A stretch of DNA of 38,622 nucleotides, taken from NCBI GenBank assembly GCA_016788185.1, contig JAEUTF010000005.1, positions 1-38,622 on the forward strand, read 5' to 3'. Within the stretch, counting starts at the first letter, position 1. Every line of letters starts with the position of its first letter. The position numbers and the translations under genes were made by a program. This document shows positions 17,583 through 25,598 of this stretch, in pieces. The notes below the pieces were generated by a model, which worked only from the letters and a program-made list of their open reading frames with translations, searched no databases and was not told the DNA's origin. This DNA is from Bacteroidia bacterium. Its GTDB lineage: Bacteria; Bacteroidota; Bacteroidia; AKYH767-A; OLB10.

Positions 17583-19685
17583 TTATTTGAGTACCACTTT
17601 CTTGGTGACTGAACGGTCGCCAAAAGTCAGCCGCACAAAATACAGGCCTTTGGCGAGATCGTGGTTCATCGTATACTGATGCTCGCCGGCGGGCAGCTCG
17701 TCCTGGAAGGTGCTGACCATGCGTCCCTGCGCATCCGTCACATCAATCTTCACCGCGCCACCGATCGTCAGGTTGAAGTCAACATAGGTGGTGGAAGCAG
17801 AAGGATTCGGATAGATGCTGACGTTAGCGTTGTCGGCATTCACTTCGTCGATGCCCACGGTTCCGGTGAGGTTAATGTCATCGATGTAAATGTTGTTTCC
17901 GGTATCGTGCGTGAACTCGAAGCGGAAGCGGACATTGGGCTTGGTGGAGATGGAGGTCGGTGAAAGGTTCACGGTTTCCGTTCTCCACTGTGCTGCCGAA
18001 GGAATGAAGTCGTTGGCTACTGCTGCCGTGGTGGTTTGCAGCGCCGATCCCTGGCGGGTATAGCGCGGTGTCCACGACTGTCCGCAGTTGGTGGAGAAGT
18101 ACACCACCAGCTTGTCGGTATTGGATTGTGTGGCGGAGCCGAAGGCGAAGGCGAGTTTAAAGGTCATCACGGCCGCCGTCACGTTGGAGAGATCGAAGGC
18201 ATTGGTGATGAATTCATCGGGACCTTTGTCGTTGCCGGCGAAATTATAGAGGTTGATGGAATACTGTCCGGTGGCGGCGGCGGCATTGTTCACCTCCCAG
18301 GCACTGCCGTCGTTGGGGTTGAGCAGGTACCAGTCGTTGGCGGTGGGGAAAGCAGCGCCTTCAAATCCTTCGGAGAAAGGTACCGTGCCGGCGGCCGTGT
18401 TGGGACTCACCACCACCATGCCCGTCACCGTTTTAGTATCGGTACCGGCGGCATTGGTCTTGGTCAGCGTAACATCGTAGGTGCCTGGAGCCGCATAGGT
18501 CACGACCGGATTCGCCGAAGTGTCGGTGGCCGGTGTTCCGCCGTTGAAGGTCCACAAACGGGAGGTGGCTTCACCGCCCCAGGAGGCATCGTTGAACTGC
18601 GTGGAAGCGCCCTCGCAGATGAAGCGCTGCCGTGTGGCGAAGTCCGCTTTGGGCGCGCAAAGTACCGCGGGACTTCCGTCGGTACCGGTGGCCACCAGAT
18701 TGGCCGGCTGTGAGAGGTTGTTGCGTCCGCTCACCGCCGATGAAAGGGCCGCGTCCATGCGCGCCGCCTGTCCGGCAGAGAACATGTTCTGGCAGTCGCC
18801 GTTGGTGTAATCCATGTAATTGGTATACATATCGCCGTTAGGCGCGTTGTTGGGGCAGTTGCTGAGATGGGGAAAAGAAGGACAGATGGAAAGATTGGCT
18901 TCGAACTGAGGCGGGGTGTCGGATACGAAATCATTGCCACAGGTGGCATCGCCCCAGATGTGGCGCAGGTTCATCCAGTGTCCGATCTCGTGGGTGGCGG
19001 TGCGTCCGTTGTTGCCGCTGTTCGACGCGGTGCCGATGCTGCCCATGAAATCGTGTTTGATGACGACTCCGTCGGTGGTGGGGAGACCCGTTCCCGGGAA
19101 CTGTGCAAATCCAATCACCTGACCGGGTGAACCGCCGGTGTTGGCAATGCTGTTCACCACCCAGATGTTCAGGTACTGGTTGCTGGGCCAGTAACTCAGC
19201 GCTTTGACATTGTTTCGTGCATTGTAGGTGAGCGGGGAATAGACGCGAACAATCCCATCGGTACAGTTGCCGTTGGGATCCAGCTGCGCCATGCGGAATT
19301 CCACGTTGACGTTTCCGGCCAGGGGCCTGAATGCGGGCGGAATGTTGATGGTATCGAAATTGGTCAGACTGAAGTCTTTGTTCAGGGAGTCGATCTGATC
19401 GAGAATCTGCGCCTTTGAAATGTTTTCCGGTCCGCCGTAGTGGATCACATGCACCACCACCGGAATCACCCGGGGAACCAGGGAAACATTTTCAGTACCC
19501 AGTCCGGGATGCTGCTGCAGATATTCTGCGGTCCAGTCTTCAAGGGCCTGGCGGCTCTGCAGGAGTGCGGGATTTTTGGCAGCCTCTTCCTGGAACAGGA
19601 TTTCAGAGATGCATTTCTCCTGAGCCTGTACTCCGTTCAATGCAGCGGCGAAGAGCATGGCTGCAACAAGTAAAACTTTCTTCAT
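17583..19685 (-). CDS. Secreted M43-family metalloprotease with PKD and T9SS sorting domains (paralogue 2)
   Basis: 700-aa exported zinc protease with the same architecture as its neighbour: signal peptide ending GVQAQ, propeptide, catalytic domain (IPVVVHVIHYGGPENIS, DPNGNCTDGIVRVYSP), zinc motif HEIGHWMNLRH (H232, E233, H236, H242) with IWGDATCGNDFVSDTP, and a Met-turn region MDYTNGDCQNMFSAGQ. Then come a PKD domain, a jelly-roll domain ending YIDDINLTG, and a sorting domain with VSIYPNPSAS and a final LAKGLYFVRLTFGD...KKVVLK. Asparagine replaces the usual Gly of HExxHxxGxxH. The WGD-C-N..SDTP segment is complete here and less canonical in paralogue 1, so this copy looks closer to the ancestral form (inference). 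A near-match -7 element lies at 19719-19726. Confidence 0.9.
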   Translation of the reverse strand: MKKVLLVAAMLFAAALNGVQAQEKCISEILFQEEAAKNPALLQSRQALEDWTAEYLQQHPGLGTENVSLVPRVIPVVVHVIHYGGPENISKAQILDQIDSLNKDFSLTNFDTINIPPAFRPLAGNVNVEFRMAQLDPNGNCTDGIVRVYSPLTYNARNNVKALSYWPSNQYLNIWVVNSIANTGGSPGQVIGFAQFPGTGLPTTDGVVIKHDFMGSIGTASNSGNNGRTATHEIGHWMNLRHIWGDATCGNDFVSDTPPQFEANLSICPSFPHLSNCPNNAPNGDMYTNYMDYTNGDCQNMFSAGQAARMDAALSSAVSGRNNLSQPANLVATGTDGSPAVLCAPKADFATRQRFICEGASTQFNDASWGGEATSRLWTFNGGTPATDTSANPVVTYAAPGTYDVTLTKTNAAGTDTKTVTGMVVVSPNTAAGTVPFSEGFEGAAFPTANDWYLLNPNDGSAWEVNNAAAATGQYSINLYNFAGNDKGPDEFITNAFDLSNVTAAVMTFKLAFAFGSATQSNTDKLVVYFSTNCGQSWTPRYTRQGSALQTTTAAVANDFIPSAAQWRTETVNLSPTSISTKPNVRFRFEFTHDTGNNIYIDDINLTGTVGIDEVNADNANVSIYPNPSASTTYVDFNLTIGGAVKIDVTDAQGRMVSTFQDELPAGEHQYTMNHDLAKGLYFVRLTFGDRSVTKKVVLK

Positions 19686-19718
19686 TGTGGTTTTGATGGA
19701 TTTTTTGTTTTGGTATCA

Positions 19719-19726
19719 CTAAGATA
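19719..19726 (-). promoter_or_regulatory. Possible -7 element for M43 paralogue 2
   Basis: TATCTTAG on the minus strand has one mismatch to TAnnTTTG and ends 33 nt before ATG 19685. Confidence 0.35.
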
Positions 19727-19828
19727 CGACATACAGGTACCGTTTCAGATAACAGATGTTACACAGTCCTGTTTTAATTCGGGAAGGCGAATGTACAAAA
19801 TCATTGAATGTGAAATGGATAAAGCCTG

Positions 19829-19869
19829 AAAAAAAAGCCCTCCCTGGAATCATTATCTTCCGGGAGGGC
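19829..19869 (-). terminator. Rho-independent terminator of the DUF349 gene
   Basis: An 8-bp GC-rich stem (GCCCTCCC at 19862-19869 on the minus strand, GGGAGGGC at 19837-19844) is followed by eight consecutive T on the minus strand. It begins 36 bp after the stop of the DUF349 gene and is the best intrinsic terminator on the minus strand. Confidence 0.9.
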
Positions 19870-19904
19870 AATTATTCCTTGATATTTTACAATTGACTGA
19901 CGGC

Positions 19905-21953
19905 TCAGGAGGCGCTTTTCAGTTCCTGCAGGCGGGCCTTCAGTTTGCTAATTTCATCCTTGGCCTGCTGGATCTTGCTTTCGTATTCCTGCTTCAGGGC
20001 GGAAGCGTTCTTGGAATTGGCAAAAAATCCCAGGTTGTTTTCCCAGAGCTGCACCTCACCGGTCAGCTTGCTGACTTTGCTGGCCAGATTCCGTTGCTCC
20101 TCATTGCCAGTACTTTCCGCAGCAGGCCGGTAGGATCTTTCGGGTCTTTCACCGCGCTCCGCTCTTTCCGGACGATCACCGCGCTGGCGGTAGGACTGCC
20201 TGTATTCCGGTTTGGCTTTCAAAGCGTCGAAATGCACCTGGATGGCGCTGCGGAAGCGCTGCTGGATATCGTCCTTTTGCTTCAGCGGCACCAGTCCGAT
20301 TTCGGTGAATTTGCGCTGGAAGGCCTTGAGCTGTTCAAGGGCTTCGTTGGGGTCAGCGGGCAAAGCAAACTGCTCCACTTCCGTGATGAGGGCGTTTTTC
20401 TGTTCGAGGTTACCGGCCTGTGACTGATCCTGGTCGGCAAAATGCGCGCTCTTGCGGTTAAAGAAGGCATCGCAGGCTACTTTGAAGCGCTGCCAGATTT
20501 TCTCGTTGCGGTCGCCCGCCGGTCCTACCTTCTTCCATTCCTGCTGCAATCGAATCAGTTCATTGGCGGTTGATTTCCAGTCGCTGCTTTCTTTGAGACT
20601 TTCGGCCTGCATGCAGAGTTCGGTTTTCTTCTGGAGGTTGGCGGCATACTCCTGCTTCTTCTGCTTGTAGAACTCATCTTTGTTTTTAAAGAACTGGTCA
20701 CAGGTGGATTTAAACGTATGCCAGACGCTGTCGTTGTGCTCCTTTCCGGCCGGGCCGATTTTCCTCCATTCCGTCTGTAACTCCAGCAGCTGTTTCAAAC
20801 CTTCCTGCCACTGCTGGTGTTTCGCGAAGGCTCCCTTCACGATTTCTCCGGCCTTTACAATGAGGGCGTTTTTCGCCGCGAAATTATCCTCAAACACTTT
20901 TTTCTGTGAATCGAGGTAGGAGCGTTTGTTCTCGTAGATTTTGTCGACGGCCGCCTTGAAACGCAGCCATATTTCGGTACGCTTCTCTCTGGGCACGGCG
21001 CCTATTTCGCGCCATTTGTGCTGCAGCGCCTGGATCTCCTGGAGCGCTTTGTTGAGGGAGGGCTCGAGGAGCATTTCTTCCGCCCGTTCGCAGAGGTGCA
21101 TTTTCATCTCGAGGTTTTTCTTCATCTCGAGATCCTGCAATTCGCGGTTCAGGCGTATAAACTCATAAAAGCGGTCGCTGTAGAGTTTATAGGTCATCCA
21201 CAGGTCGTTTACATTTTGCGGAGGTACGGGACCGATACCCCTCCACTTTGCCTGCAGGTCGTGAAATTCGTTGAACGCTTTCGACATGTCCTCTTCTTTC
21301 TGCAGGATGTTCTTCATCTGCTGCAGAATCTCGTGCTTGAGCCGGAGGTTCTCTGTCCTTATCTTTTCCTGGCCGAGGATGAATTCCGAGCGGCGCTTCT
21401 GAAAATGCTTGTAGGCCTCAAAAAATTTCTCCTCGAGGCTATCCTTGTAATCAAATTCCTCTTTGATGCCACCGGCCTCCAGGAAGGCGGCATACGCCAC
21501 ATCCTTCTCCTGATTAAAAATGGCCTGAAAAGCGTCGCGGGCCGCCTGTACCCTGTTCTTTACGCTGTTGACATCCTGCTCCTTGCTGAAGGCTTCCATC
21601 CGCAGCACCAGTTCTTCTTTCGGCATGTGGCCGAAGTTTTCCAGCGGCTCCGCTTCCAGCTCTTCGTGGTGCTCCGCGATCACCTCGAGGTGCACGCTTT
21701 CATCATCGTGAGGCGCGGGGGCGGCAGGATCCGCTTCCCGGGTTTCAGCCGGCTCTTTATCCGGAATCTCCAGTACGGGGTCCGGACTGTTCAGGGCTTC
21801 TGCCAGAGGTTCTTTGACAGGTACTTCTTCTGTGGGTTGAGCAATTTCCTCCTGGTTTTCAGGGGTTTCAATTTGCTGGGGGGCTGTCTCTTCAGCCCGG
21901 GCTTCCGGTTGCTTGCGCTCCTCCGGGCTGGCCTGGTTGCTATCCATGTTCAT
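19905..21953 (-). CDS. Multi-repeat DUF349 protein
   Basis: 682-aa cytoplasmic, highly helical protein. Residues ~1-95 are low-complexity and acidic, rich in E, P and A, so probably disordered. From about residue 105 to 600 there are five or six DUF349 repeats, each ~75 aa, with the recurring core W..IG.vP......W..Fk...D.Fy (examples: KWRGIGPVPPQNVNDLW, KWREIGAVPREKRTEIW, EWRKIGPAGKEHNDSVW, EWKKVGPAGDRNEKIW). A short R/E/P-rich linker and a C-terminal coiled coil (about 615-682) close it. No catalytic motif is visible. Proteobacterial DUF349 proteins have been linked to nucleic-acid or ribosome processes, but the role in this phylum is unclear. ATG 21953 or 21947 may be used. A perfect -7 element lies 140 nt upstream. 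Confidence 0.85.
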   Translation of the reverse strand: MNMDSNQASPEERKQPEARAEETAPQQIETPENQEEIAQPTEEVPVKEPLAEALNSPDPVLEIPDKEPAETREADPAAPAPHDDESVHLEVIAEHHEELEAEPLENFGHMPKEELVLRMEAFSKEQDVNSVKNRVQAARDAFQAIFNQEKDVAYAAFLEAGGIKEEFDYKDSLEEKFFEAYKHFQKRRSEFILGQEKIRTENLRLKHEILQQMKNILQKEEDMSKAFNEFHDLQAKWRGIGPVPPQNVNDLWMTYKLYSDRFYEFIRLNRELQDLEMKKNLEMKMHLCERAEEMLLEPSLNKALQEIQALQHKWREIGAVPREKRTEIWLRFKAAVDKIYENKRSYLDSQKKVFEDNFAAKNALIVKAGEIVKGAFAKHQQWQEGLKQLLELQTEWRKIGPAGKEHNDSVWHTFKSTCDQFFKNKDEFYKQKKQEYAANLQKKTELCMQAESLKESSDWKSTANELIRLQQEWKKVGPAGDRNEKIWQRFKVACDAFFNRKSAHFADQDQSQAGNLEQKNALITEVEQFALPADPNEALEQLKAFQRKFTEIGLVPLKQKDDIQQRFRSAIQVHFDALKAKPEYRQSYRQRGDRPERAERGERPERSYRPAAESTGNEEQRNLASKVSKLTGEVQLWENNLGFFANSKNASALKQEYESKIQQAKDEISKLKARLQELKSAS

Positions 21954-22093
21954 GCGTTAGATCTGTCCGCCGGCAGCCTTCCGGTACATTCCGGGTTTCG
22001 CTGGCGAACCAAGGGGTCCTTTCTGGTTATTGATTTAGTACGTATTACAATGCCTCACGTAAAAAAAGGCCCTCATATCAGGAGAGCCGTAGA

Positions 22094-22101
22094 CAAATGT
22101 A
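22094..22101 (-). promoter_or_regulatory. Possible -7 element for the DUF349 gene
   Basis: TACATTTG on the minus strand is a full match to TAnnTTTG, but it lies 140 nt from the start codon, implying a long 5' leader. It is back to back with the tRNA-Pro promoter. Confidence 0.4.
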
Positions 22102-22147
22102 CTTCAAAAAAGAGCCCAACGCAAGTATTTTCATGCAAAGGAATCGT

Positions 22148-22155
22148 TATTTTTG
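22148..22155 (+). promoter_or_regulatory. Bacteroidota -7 element for tRNA-Pro
   Basis: TATTTTTG is a full match to TAnnTTTG, 48 nt before the mature tRNA 5' end. The leader between them holds an 8-bp hairpin (CTGATTTT at 22161-22168 with AAAATCAG at 22179-22186) and a 14-bp palindrome. Confidence 0.6.
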
Positions 22156-22189
22156 CGATCCTGATTTTAGATTCCTTAAAAATCAGCGC

Positions 22190-22203
22190 ATGAATTAATT
22201 CAT
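22190..22203. repeat. 14-bp perfect palindrome abutting tRNA-Pro
   Basis: ATGAATTAATTCAT is its own reverse complement and ends exactly one base before the mature tRNA 5' end. Confidence 0.8.
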
Positions 22204-22277
22204 CGGGGTGTAGCGCAGTTGGCTAGCGCGCCACGTTCGGGACGTGGAGGCCGGAGGTTCGAGTCCTCTCACCCCGA
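22204..22277 (+). tRNA. tRNA-Pro (anticodon CGG)
   Basis: Complete cloverleaf of 74 nt. The acceptor stem is CGGGGTG paired perfectly with CACCCCG. The D-arm is GCGC-AGTTGGCTA-GCGC. The anticodon arm is CCACG-TTCGGGA-CGTGG, with anticodon CGG reading CCG. There is a 5-nt variable loop, and the T-arm is GGAGG-TTCGAGT-CCTCT. The discriminator base is A. CCA is not encoded (CCC follows), as is common in this phylum. A strong terminator follows, so it is a single-gene transcript. Confidence 0.97.
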
Positions 22278-22289
22278 CCCATGTTAAAC

Positions 22290-22323
22290 AATCCCGGCAT
22301 ACGGTGCCGGGATTTAATTTTTT
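22290..22323 (+). terminator. Rho-independent terminator of tRNA-Pro
   Basis: A perfect 10-bp stem, AATCCCGGCA paired with TGCCGGGATT, has a 5-nt loop and is followed by TTAATTTTTT. It starts 12 nt after the tRNA. Confidence 0.92.
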
Positions 22324-22483
22324 ATCCCCTCCTTTACCCGAATGACGGAGGTATTTTCGGTTGTTCTGACCTGACCTGACTCCCTCCACGGTGCATTTTT
22401 CTGACCTTGCACCCAAACAGCATGATAATTTCCAAATAGAACAGGAGTATTTCCATACCTTGGTATTTCCAAATTTCCATTTT

Positions 22484-23458
22484 ATGAAATGTTCTGCGCT
22501 ATTCCTGATCATTCAATGCTGGACCTTTTCCTCGGCCGGACAAATTAGTTGTCCACCGTTCATCAGCGATATAGATGGCAACTCCTACCCGACCATCCAG
22601 ATTGGAAACCATTGCTGGATGCAGGAGAACCTTAAGGTAACACGATATAACAATGGCGACAGCCTGCTCAGCGGATTTTCAAATGCCGCATGGGCAGCTC
22701 TGGACAGCGGAGCGTATTGTTATTACAACAATAGCCCGGCCAACAATCCTATGTTTGGGAAATTATACAATTGGTTTGCCGTGGCAGATCCACGCGGTCT
22801 TTGTCCGGCTGACTGGCGCGTCCCCACTGACAGTGAATGGAAGGCACTGGTATATTATCTGGACAACAGTGCCGATACCAGTTGTTCACTATGTCTTCAG
22901 AGTTTTACGGCCGGTGGTCTTTTAAAGGAAACCGGATTTGCGCGCTGGAATGCGCCAAATGCCTTAGCGAGCAATGCCACCGGATTCACGGCATCAGCAG
23001 GAGGTACACGGGACCAATCGGGCGGGTTCTGGGGAAACATGCAAAGGATGCAGATCTGGTCTTCTACAGCACATGTAAACGGCACTCACGCTTATAATGT
23101 AATCATCCAAAATCAAAACGGCACGACTTACCGGCATGAGGATTATTTTGCTGAAGGAAACTCCATTCGTTGTATCTATGGGAACAGCATGACGGGAGGC
23201 CATGAAAATCACCCGGGCAAGCTTCAGCATCTTTACCCCAATCCAAACAAGGGGCGGATTTTTTCAGAGCAGCCCTTTACAAATGGAACCATGAAAGTGA
23301 TAGCGGCCCAAGGCACCTGCATCCTTCAAATGAAAACCATCAATGGAATTCAATCGCTGCACCTACCGGAAACTGTTCCCAATGGCTTTTATATTCTTCA
23401 ATTCGAAAATGAAAAAGGAGAATTAACCGGAACTCAGAAATTATTCTTAATCCGTTAA
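22484..23458 (+). CDS. FISUMP-domain secreted protein with T9SS sorting domain
   Basis: 324-aa exported protein. Start 22484 gives a signal peptide (MKCSALFLIIQCWTFSSAGQ); the open frame extends 31 codons upstream without signal character. The body matches the FISUMP (Fibrobacter succinogenes major paralogous) domain: DIDGNSYPTIQIGNHCWM, QENLKVTRYNNGD, YCYYNNSP, GKLYNWFAV, GLCPADWRVPTDSEWKAL, a GG-rich stretch, WSSTAHVNGTHAY and NSIRCIYG. The tail LQHLYPNPNKGRI...VPNGFYILQFENEKG is a T9SS type A sorting domain. Base composition is clearly AT-richer than both flanks, and it stands 206 bp 3' of tRNA-Pro, which suggests acquisition (see findings). The biochemical role of FISUMP domains is not established. 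Confidence 0.88.
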   Translation: MKCSALFLIIQCWTFSSAGQISCPPFISDIDGNSYPTIQIGNHCWMQENLKVTRYNNGDSLLSGFSNAAWAALDSGAYCYYNNSPANNPMFGKLYNWFAVADPRGLCPADWRVPTDSEWKALVYYLDNSADTSCSLCLQSFTAGGLLKETGFARWNAPNALASNATGFTASAGGTRDQSGGFWGNMQRMQIWSSTAHVNGTHAYNVIIQNQNGTTYRHEDYFAEGNSIRCIYGNSMTGGHENHPGKLQHLYPNPNKGRIFSEQPFTNGTMKVIAAQGTCILQMKTINGIQSLHLPETVPNGFYILQFENEKGELTGTQKLFLIR

Positions 23459-23577
23459 AAACTGCTCCTGAGGAAAGAGCCGGCCAATCTGTTTGACGGC
23501 ATTTCTCCTCTCTTCAACTGGCCCGGGGCCCACAGGTTCATCTGTCCCGCAAACCTCCGAGCTACCGGACACTCCCC

Positions 23578-25422
23578 TCACTCCACCAGCAGTTTCTCCC
23601 TGGCCATCTCCTTCCCTTCCGCATCTGCCACTACTACCTGGTACAGGCCGGCGCTGAGCGCTTCCGTTCTGAACCGGATTTCATTGCTTCCGGCGCTGAG
23701 CGATCCGTGAAAAAGTTGATGCACCAGCGCTCCTTTGTTATCGTAGATACGGATCGTTATACGTCCGGGAAGGGGTACCTCAAAACGGATGCTGGTCATG
23801 TCCTCCGCCGGATTGGGGTACAGCAGGGTCTGATTCTCCCGGCCCGTTTCCCCGAGCGCCTGGGCGGTGGTGACGGTCAGTTCTCCGATCCAGGTTCGCG
23901 TGACCCCGTTAAAAATGGTATAGGAACCGTTCACCCATACATAGCCCGGCTCGTTGTAGCGGGTCTGGCAGCCTGTATAATCGCCCCAGCGTTCATCGCC
24001 GATGAGCATGTTGCAGAAAGAGGCCCCGACCTTCACGATGGTCCGGGTGGAATAGGATGTGCCGTCAAAGGCCGCGGCGGCCGTCCCCGGAAACTGCGAA
24101 GGGGAAGCGTAGAGAAATCCAAAAACAGACTTGTGGTCGCCCGGCCCTGCTCCCGCCCAGGCAATGTTCGGATAGGCGATATCGGTATTGGGTACGGTAT
24201 AGATGAAGGCCGAGACATTGGGCGCGGTGGAAACCTGATGCACAAAGCCGTGGTAAATGCCGTCGTAGCCGCTGAGGGTATCCAGCACCGTCATCACAAA
24301 CTGAATCTGGTCGTCGTGCAGATAGGCCCCCATCACGCGGGCGTCGTTCACGATCAGCCGCTCCACGGTGCCCAGCTGATCGGCATCCACGGGCATGCGG
24401 TATTGCAGGGGACTTACCAGGGCCTGAATACTGACCTGCTGCGTGGCGCTGCCGATGGTGTCGCTGACATGCACCAGGAACAGCGTATCGTTGCCGGCGG
24501 AAAAGTTACGGTTGGAAAGGAAATAGGCGCCCGGTCCGTAGGTGCCCGGACCGCCCTTTACCGGACAAAGATTTCGTAGCTGCGATCCGTTATACTGCAT
24601 GTTTCCGTGCAGCTGTGTGTTCAGCGGCTGCCCCAGGTATCCGTTCTCCTTGTTGACCTGCCAGATGATCGTCTGGTTGAAACCGGTTTGCCAGGTGGAG
24701 TCGTTGTACAGGAGGTTTAAGGTGATGAAGAGTTCCTTGTCGCTCACGCTGAACATGGGAAAATCGGTCCACAGGCCGTTGTTGAAGGGATCGCCGGGCA
24801 GGGTATAAAAGTTCCAGAGACCGCTGGAGCTGTTTCCCTGCGAAAATCCCAGAATGATGTTGCTGGTGGTATCGTTGAATCCGTTGAGAAAGGCGATGAT
24901 GAAGCGGTCGCTGTCCGGATCATAAAGTATTTTCGGATCAAACTCTTCCATCGTCAGGCCGAGGCTGGCCACCAGCGAATGCAGGGTGACTGAACCGAAT
25001 ACCTGGTTGGTCGCCGTATTCTTGCCGTACAGCATGGTGTTGTTTACGCTGGCCACAAATCCTCCGTTGGAGATGGCCACATCGTTGTCGTTCGGCACAT
25101 ACAGGTTGAAGCCGTTACCGATAAAATTATCGAGCAACACCGGGGCATTGGCCGCGGTTTTTTGCGCTGAGGCCGGAGCCGCCTGCCGCCGCGAACGGTA
25201 TTGCGCATCGAGCGAAGCTTTGACCTGGCGAACCAGGGCCCGGTCGGCGCCCGGATGCGGCTTGGGCAATTGCTGATGCTTCAGCACCGGCAGCCAGGGA
25301 TCGCTTCCGGGACCCATGTTGTACACCGCTTTCAAAGGAAAGGTCATCACCGGCGAGGTGTAAACCTGTGCCTGAAGCTGTATGGAAATACACAGAACGA
25401 GAAGCAGTAATACTTTTTTCAT
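23578..25422 (-). CDS. Large secreted protein of unknown fold with T9SS sorting domain
   Basis: 614-aa exported protein with a standard signal peptide (MKKVLLLLVLCISIQLQAQ). After a proline-rich, basic linker (about residues 50-85), residues ~90-500 hold repeated strand patterns such as VPNDNDVAISNGGFVASVNN, FDPKILYDPDSDRFIIAFL and GLWTDFPMFSVSDKELFITL, resembling a beta-propeller. I cannot name the family with confidence. Only a few cysteines and no catalytic motif are evident. From about residue 530 a type A T9SS sorting domain is clear (TLLYPNPAEDMTSIRFEV, IRIYDNKGALV, LSAGLYQVVVADAEGKE). It is convergent with the FISUMP gene. A -7-like TATTTTTA lies 20 nt before the start. Confidence 0.8.
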   Translation of the reverse strand: MKKVLLLLVLCISIQLQAQVYTSPVMTFPLKAVYNMGPGSDPWLPVLKHQQLPKPHPGADRALVRQVKASLDAQYRSRRQAAPASAQKTAANAPVLLDNFIGNGFNLYVPNDNDVAISNGGFVASVNNTMLYGKNTATNQVFGSVTLHSLVASLGLTMEEFDPKILYDPDSDRFIIAFLNGFNDTTSNIILGFSQGNSSSGLWNFYTLPGDPFNNGLWTDFPMFSVSDKELFITLNLLYNDSTWQTGFNQTIIWQVNKENGYLGQPLNTQLHGNMQYNGSQLRNLCPVKGGPGTYGPGAYFLSNRNFSAGNDTLFLVHVSDTIGSATQQVSIQALVSPLQYRMPVDADQLGTVERLIVNDARVMGAYLHDDQIQFVMTVLDTLSGYDGIYHGFVHQVSTAPNVSAFIYTVPNTDIAYPNIAWAGAGPGDHKSVFGFLYASPSQFPGTAAAAFDGTSYSTRTIVKVGASFCNMLIGDERWGDYTGCQTRYNEPGYVWVNGSYTIFNGVTRTWIGELTVTTAQALGETGRENQTLLYPNPAEDMTSIRFEVPLPGRITIRIYDNKGALVHQLFHGSLSAGSNEIRFRTEALSAGLYQVVVADAEGKEMAREKLLVE

Positions 25423-25442
25423 GCAGGAGGGATTGTGAAAAG

Positions 25443-25450
25443 TAAAAATA
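25443..25450 (-). promoter_or_regulatory. Possible -7 element for the 614-aa secreted protein
   Basis: TATTTTTA on the minus strand has one mismatch (final G to A) and ends 20 nt before ATG 25422. Confidence 0.35.
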
Positions 25451-25598
25451 ATAAAAAGGTTCAGAATCTCCTCTATTCACAAACAGCACAATACCCCACA
25501 CTACGGTCAAGCTACTCAAAGCGGCTCCGCGAGGGTCAGTCGGTAACAGAAAGCAAATTCCTTCATTTTCCGTCGAGGGGAGCTGCTTCCCCGAAATT

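Noticed and set aside
21018-22193. 391-codon open frame antisense to the DUF349 gene
   Set aside because: Hydrophobic, leucine/phenylalanine-rich translation produced by reading lysine/glutamate-rich codons backward; no independent support.
22370-22384. CTGAC tandem repeat after the tRNA terminator
   Set aside because: Only three copies of a 5-bp unit; too short to be meaningful.
22277-23577. Integrated element at tRNA-Pro with flanking att repeats
   Set aside because: No copy of the tRNA 3' end was found downstream of the AT-rich gene and no integrase is present.
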